A stretch of 5,900 nucleotides of DNA. Origin: Lachnoclostridium sp. UBA6558 (GTDB taxonomy: Bacteria; Bacillota; Clostridia; Lachnospirales; Lachnospiraceae). Under the pieces are notes generated by a model. It worked only from the letters and a program-made list of their open reading frames with translations. It was not told the origin of the DNA and did not search any database. Positions 5,012-5,900 of this stretch are shown piece by piece (position 1 is the first letter of the stretch; each line of letters begins with the position of its first letter). A program made the position numbers and the translations under genes. The stretch spans positions 89,130 through 95,029 of the forward strand of contig DJJW01000010.1 of NCBI GenBank assembly GCA_002434335.1, written 5' to 3'.

Positions 5012-5674
5012 TCAGAAATCTATTAGCTTTTTTAATTGCTTTTTCCCAATATTATGGGTTACTACCTTCTTACCTTTTGTATCAACAGAAGTGATAATCT
5101 GATTGCCTGTATTACAATTTGTATCAATAATTTTAGATTCTCCTGTATTCACATTTTCAGACAATTCTGTTTTACCGATTAAATACCAGTCTTTGTTTTG
5201 ATAACGAAATCTATAGGTATAACCCCATCTCCAGGCACTTCCTCCATAAAAAGAAATAACAATGGTACCTTTATTATACACCATTCCGTCAAAGGGATCT
5301 CCAAATACGCCGCCCTCTCCTTCTCTCATTATCAGATTGGCTGATTGAACTGCCAGTTTATAGGAGCCATCTTTTTTCTGTAATATAATAAATAGGACTC
5401 TAGGCTTGCCTCTCTCTTCCTCATCATCCATATAATTCCCTGTATATTCAATTACAGCTGCAATGTCTTTTAATTTATCTTTATTTAAATCTCCCTTAAC
5501 CTTACTTATCAACTTCCAATCTTTCGGAATAAAGTCATCCAAGTTATTTCCGGAAGCTTGTATTTGGATATCTGTTGGGTTGCTTATTTTACTTTCAGCT
5601 GAAACAACCTTATTATTTAAGCAATATAAAAAAGATAATGTAATTATTATTAAAAGTACCCTTTTTCTGAACAT
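5012..5674 (-). CDS. Secreted protein with DxNxDxxxD calcium-loop motif
   Basis: This 220-residue protein has a classical signal peptide: MFRKR, a hydrophobic core at residues 6-19, and a likely signal peptidase I cut after VSA (residue 26). C18 is preceded by FLY, which does not fit a lipobox, so a lipoprotein is unlikely. The mature part has GDLNKDKLKD (61-70), a DxNxDxxxD loop like those in dockerins and FG-GAP/VCBS repeats. Next come an acidic stretch (YMDDEEERG) and a glycine/aromatic block (GGVFGDPFDG, then SFYGGSAWRWGYTYRFRYQ). The arrangement resembles the many one-domain exported proteins of unknown function with a single VCBS-like unit. The ATG at 5674 is chosen because GAGGG lies six bases upstream. 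The in-frame ATG at 5698 has AGGA only one base away, and its extra residues would come before the signal peptide. No downstream terminator is seen before the Ntn hydrolase gene, so some readthrough is possible. Confidence 0.7.
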   Translation of the reverse strand: MFRKRVLLIIITLSFLYCLNNKVVSAESKISNPTDIQIQASGNNLDDFIPKDWKLISKVKGDLNKDKLKDIAAVIEYTGNYMDDEEERGKPRVLFIILQKKDGSYKLAVQSANLIMREGEGGVFGDPFDGMVYNKGTIVISFYGGSAWRWGYTYRFRYQNKDWYLIGKTELSENVNTGESKIIDTNCNTGNQIITSVDTKGKKVVTHNIGKKQLKKLIDF

Positions 5675-5762
5675 ACCCATCCCTCTCTCATTCGACATAT
5701 CCTATTAAGCAAATGCTTTTCATTAGAAAAGAGTAACCTTACAAACCTCACAATGAATTTGT

Positions 5763-5793
5763 AGAATATCAGCTCTGCAATGTATTTTTTCAA
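5763..5793 (-). promoter_or_regulatory. Weak candidate promoter of the secreted protein gene
   Basis: On the minus strand TTGAAA (5788-5793) is a good -35. It is followed after 19 bases, which is long, by TATTCT (5763-5768) with an upstream TG that makes it an extended -10. The leader of about 80 bases contains a perfect 6-bp hairpin, CTTTTC/GAAAAG, at 5716-5731. Confidence 0.3.
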
Positions 5794-5800
5794 TTAAGTA

Positions 5801-5848
5801 TAAAAATTGCGTAATCCACAGAAAACCTTAATTTTCCTTGGATTACGC
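5801..5848 (-). terminator. Intrinsic terminator of a gene entering from the right
   Basis: A perfect 10-bp stem (5809-5818 with 5839-5848) is extended inward by AAAA/TTTT pairing to a six-base loop. On the minus strand it is followed by AATTTTTA. The plus side has no comparable T-run, so it should end a minus-strand gene lying mostly beyond 5900. Confidence 0.7.
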
Positions 5849-5871
5849 TCATATTATTCTTAAATATTCGA

Positions 5872-5900
5872 TTATACTCTCTTTAAGTATTCACCAGTTC
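5872..5900 (-). CDS. Possible 3' end of a minus-strand gene (partial)
   Basis: One minus-strand frame reads TGEYLKRV and then TAA at 5872-5874. This puts a stop 24 bases before the terminator at 5801-5848, a normal spacing. Another frame ends ELVNT at a TAA at 5883-5885. Too little is inside the window to decide between them or to identify the protein. Confidence 0.25.

Noticed and set aside
5463..5708. Plus-strand 81-codon frame
   Set aside because: It is a shadow of the signal-peptide region of the secreted protein gene and has no supporting start signal.

Overview
The window is AT-rich DNA with strong AAGGAGG-type ribosome binding sites, TTG as well as ATG starts and mostly short single-function genes. 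This suggests a low-GC Firmicute of the class Clostridia, probably close to the Lachnospiraceae. The taxonomic call is an inference from base composition, translation signals and protein families, because no marker gene is present. There are no rRNA or tRNA genes, no CRISPR array and no intact transposase.

Layout from left to right: 1-210 holds no intact gene, only possible scraps of one. Then comes a minus-strand cluster, in transcription order: a GNAT acetyltransferase (2128-1658), a putative HExxH zinc metallopeptidase (1562-747), a possible 28-residue small ORF (715-629) and a half-size EamA-type membrane transporter (624-211). The transporter also has its own candidate promoter, with a palindrome centred on the -35 element. 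A divergent region (2129-2372) separates this cluster from the only plus-strand genes. These are an SdpI-family membrane protein (2373-2753) and, abutting its stop codon, a headless and frame-disrupted ferredoxin fragment (2754-3074). A convergent DUF998 membrane protein follows (3738-3094). The gene-free stretch 3739-4206 contains a 172-bp MITE-like element with 48-49 bp imperfect terminal inverted repeats (3912-4083) and a strong intrinsic terminator (4123-4164).

That terminator ends a minus-strand gene (4779-4207) for a proteasome-like Ntn hydrolase. Its RBS-selected TTG start places a serine directly after the initiator Met, where proteasome beta subunits carry their catalytic Thr, and the Asp and Lys of the catalytic triad also appear to be present. 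Upstream lies a secreted protein with a DxNxDxxxD calcium-loop motif (5674-5012). At the right edge a terminator (5801-5848) points to a minus-strand gene whose last codons may just enter the window.

The genes do not form one pathway. The region reads as an accessory strip of singletons (transport, acetylation, proteolysis, membrane proteins of unknown role) with signs of turnover: a truncated ferredoxin, a MITE and possible gene scraps. The most interesting item is the stand-alone Ntn hydrolase with a predicted N-terminal Ser nucleophile. Next are the MITE and the disrupted ferredoxin remnant.
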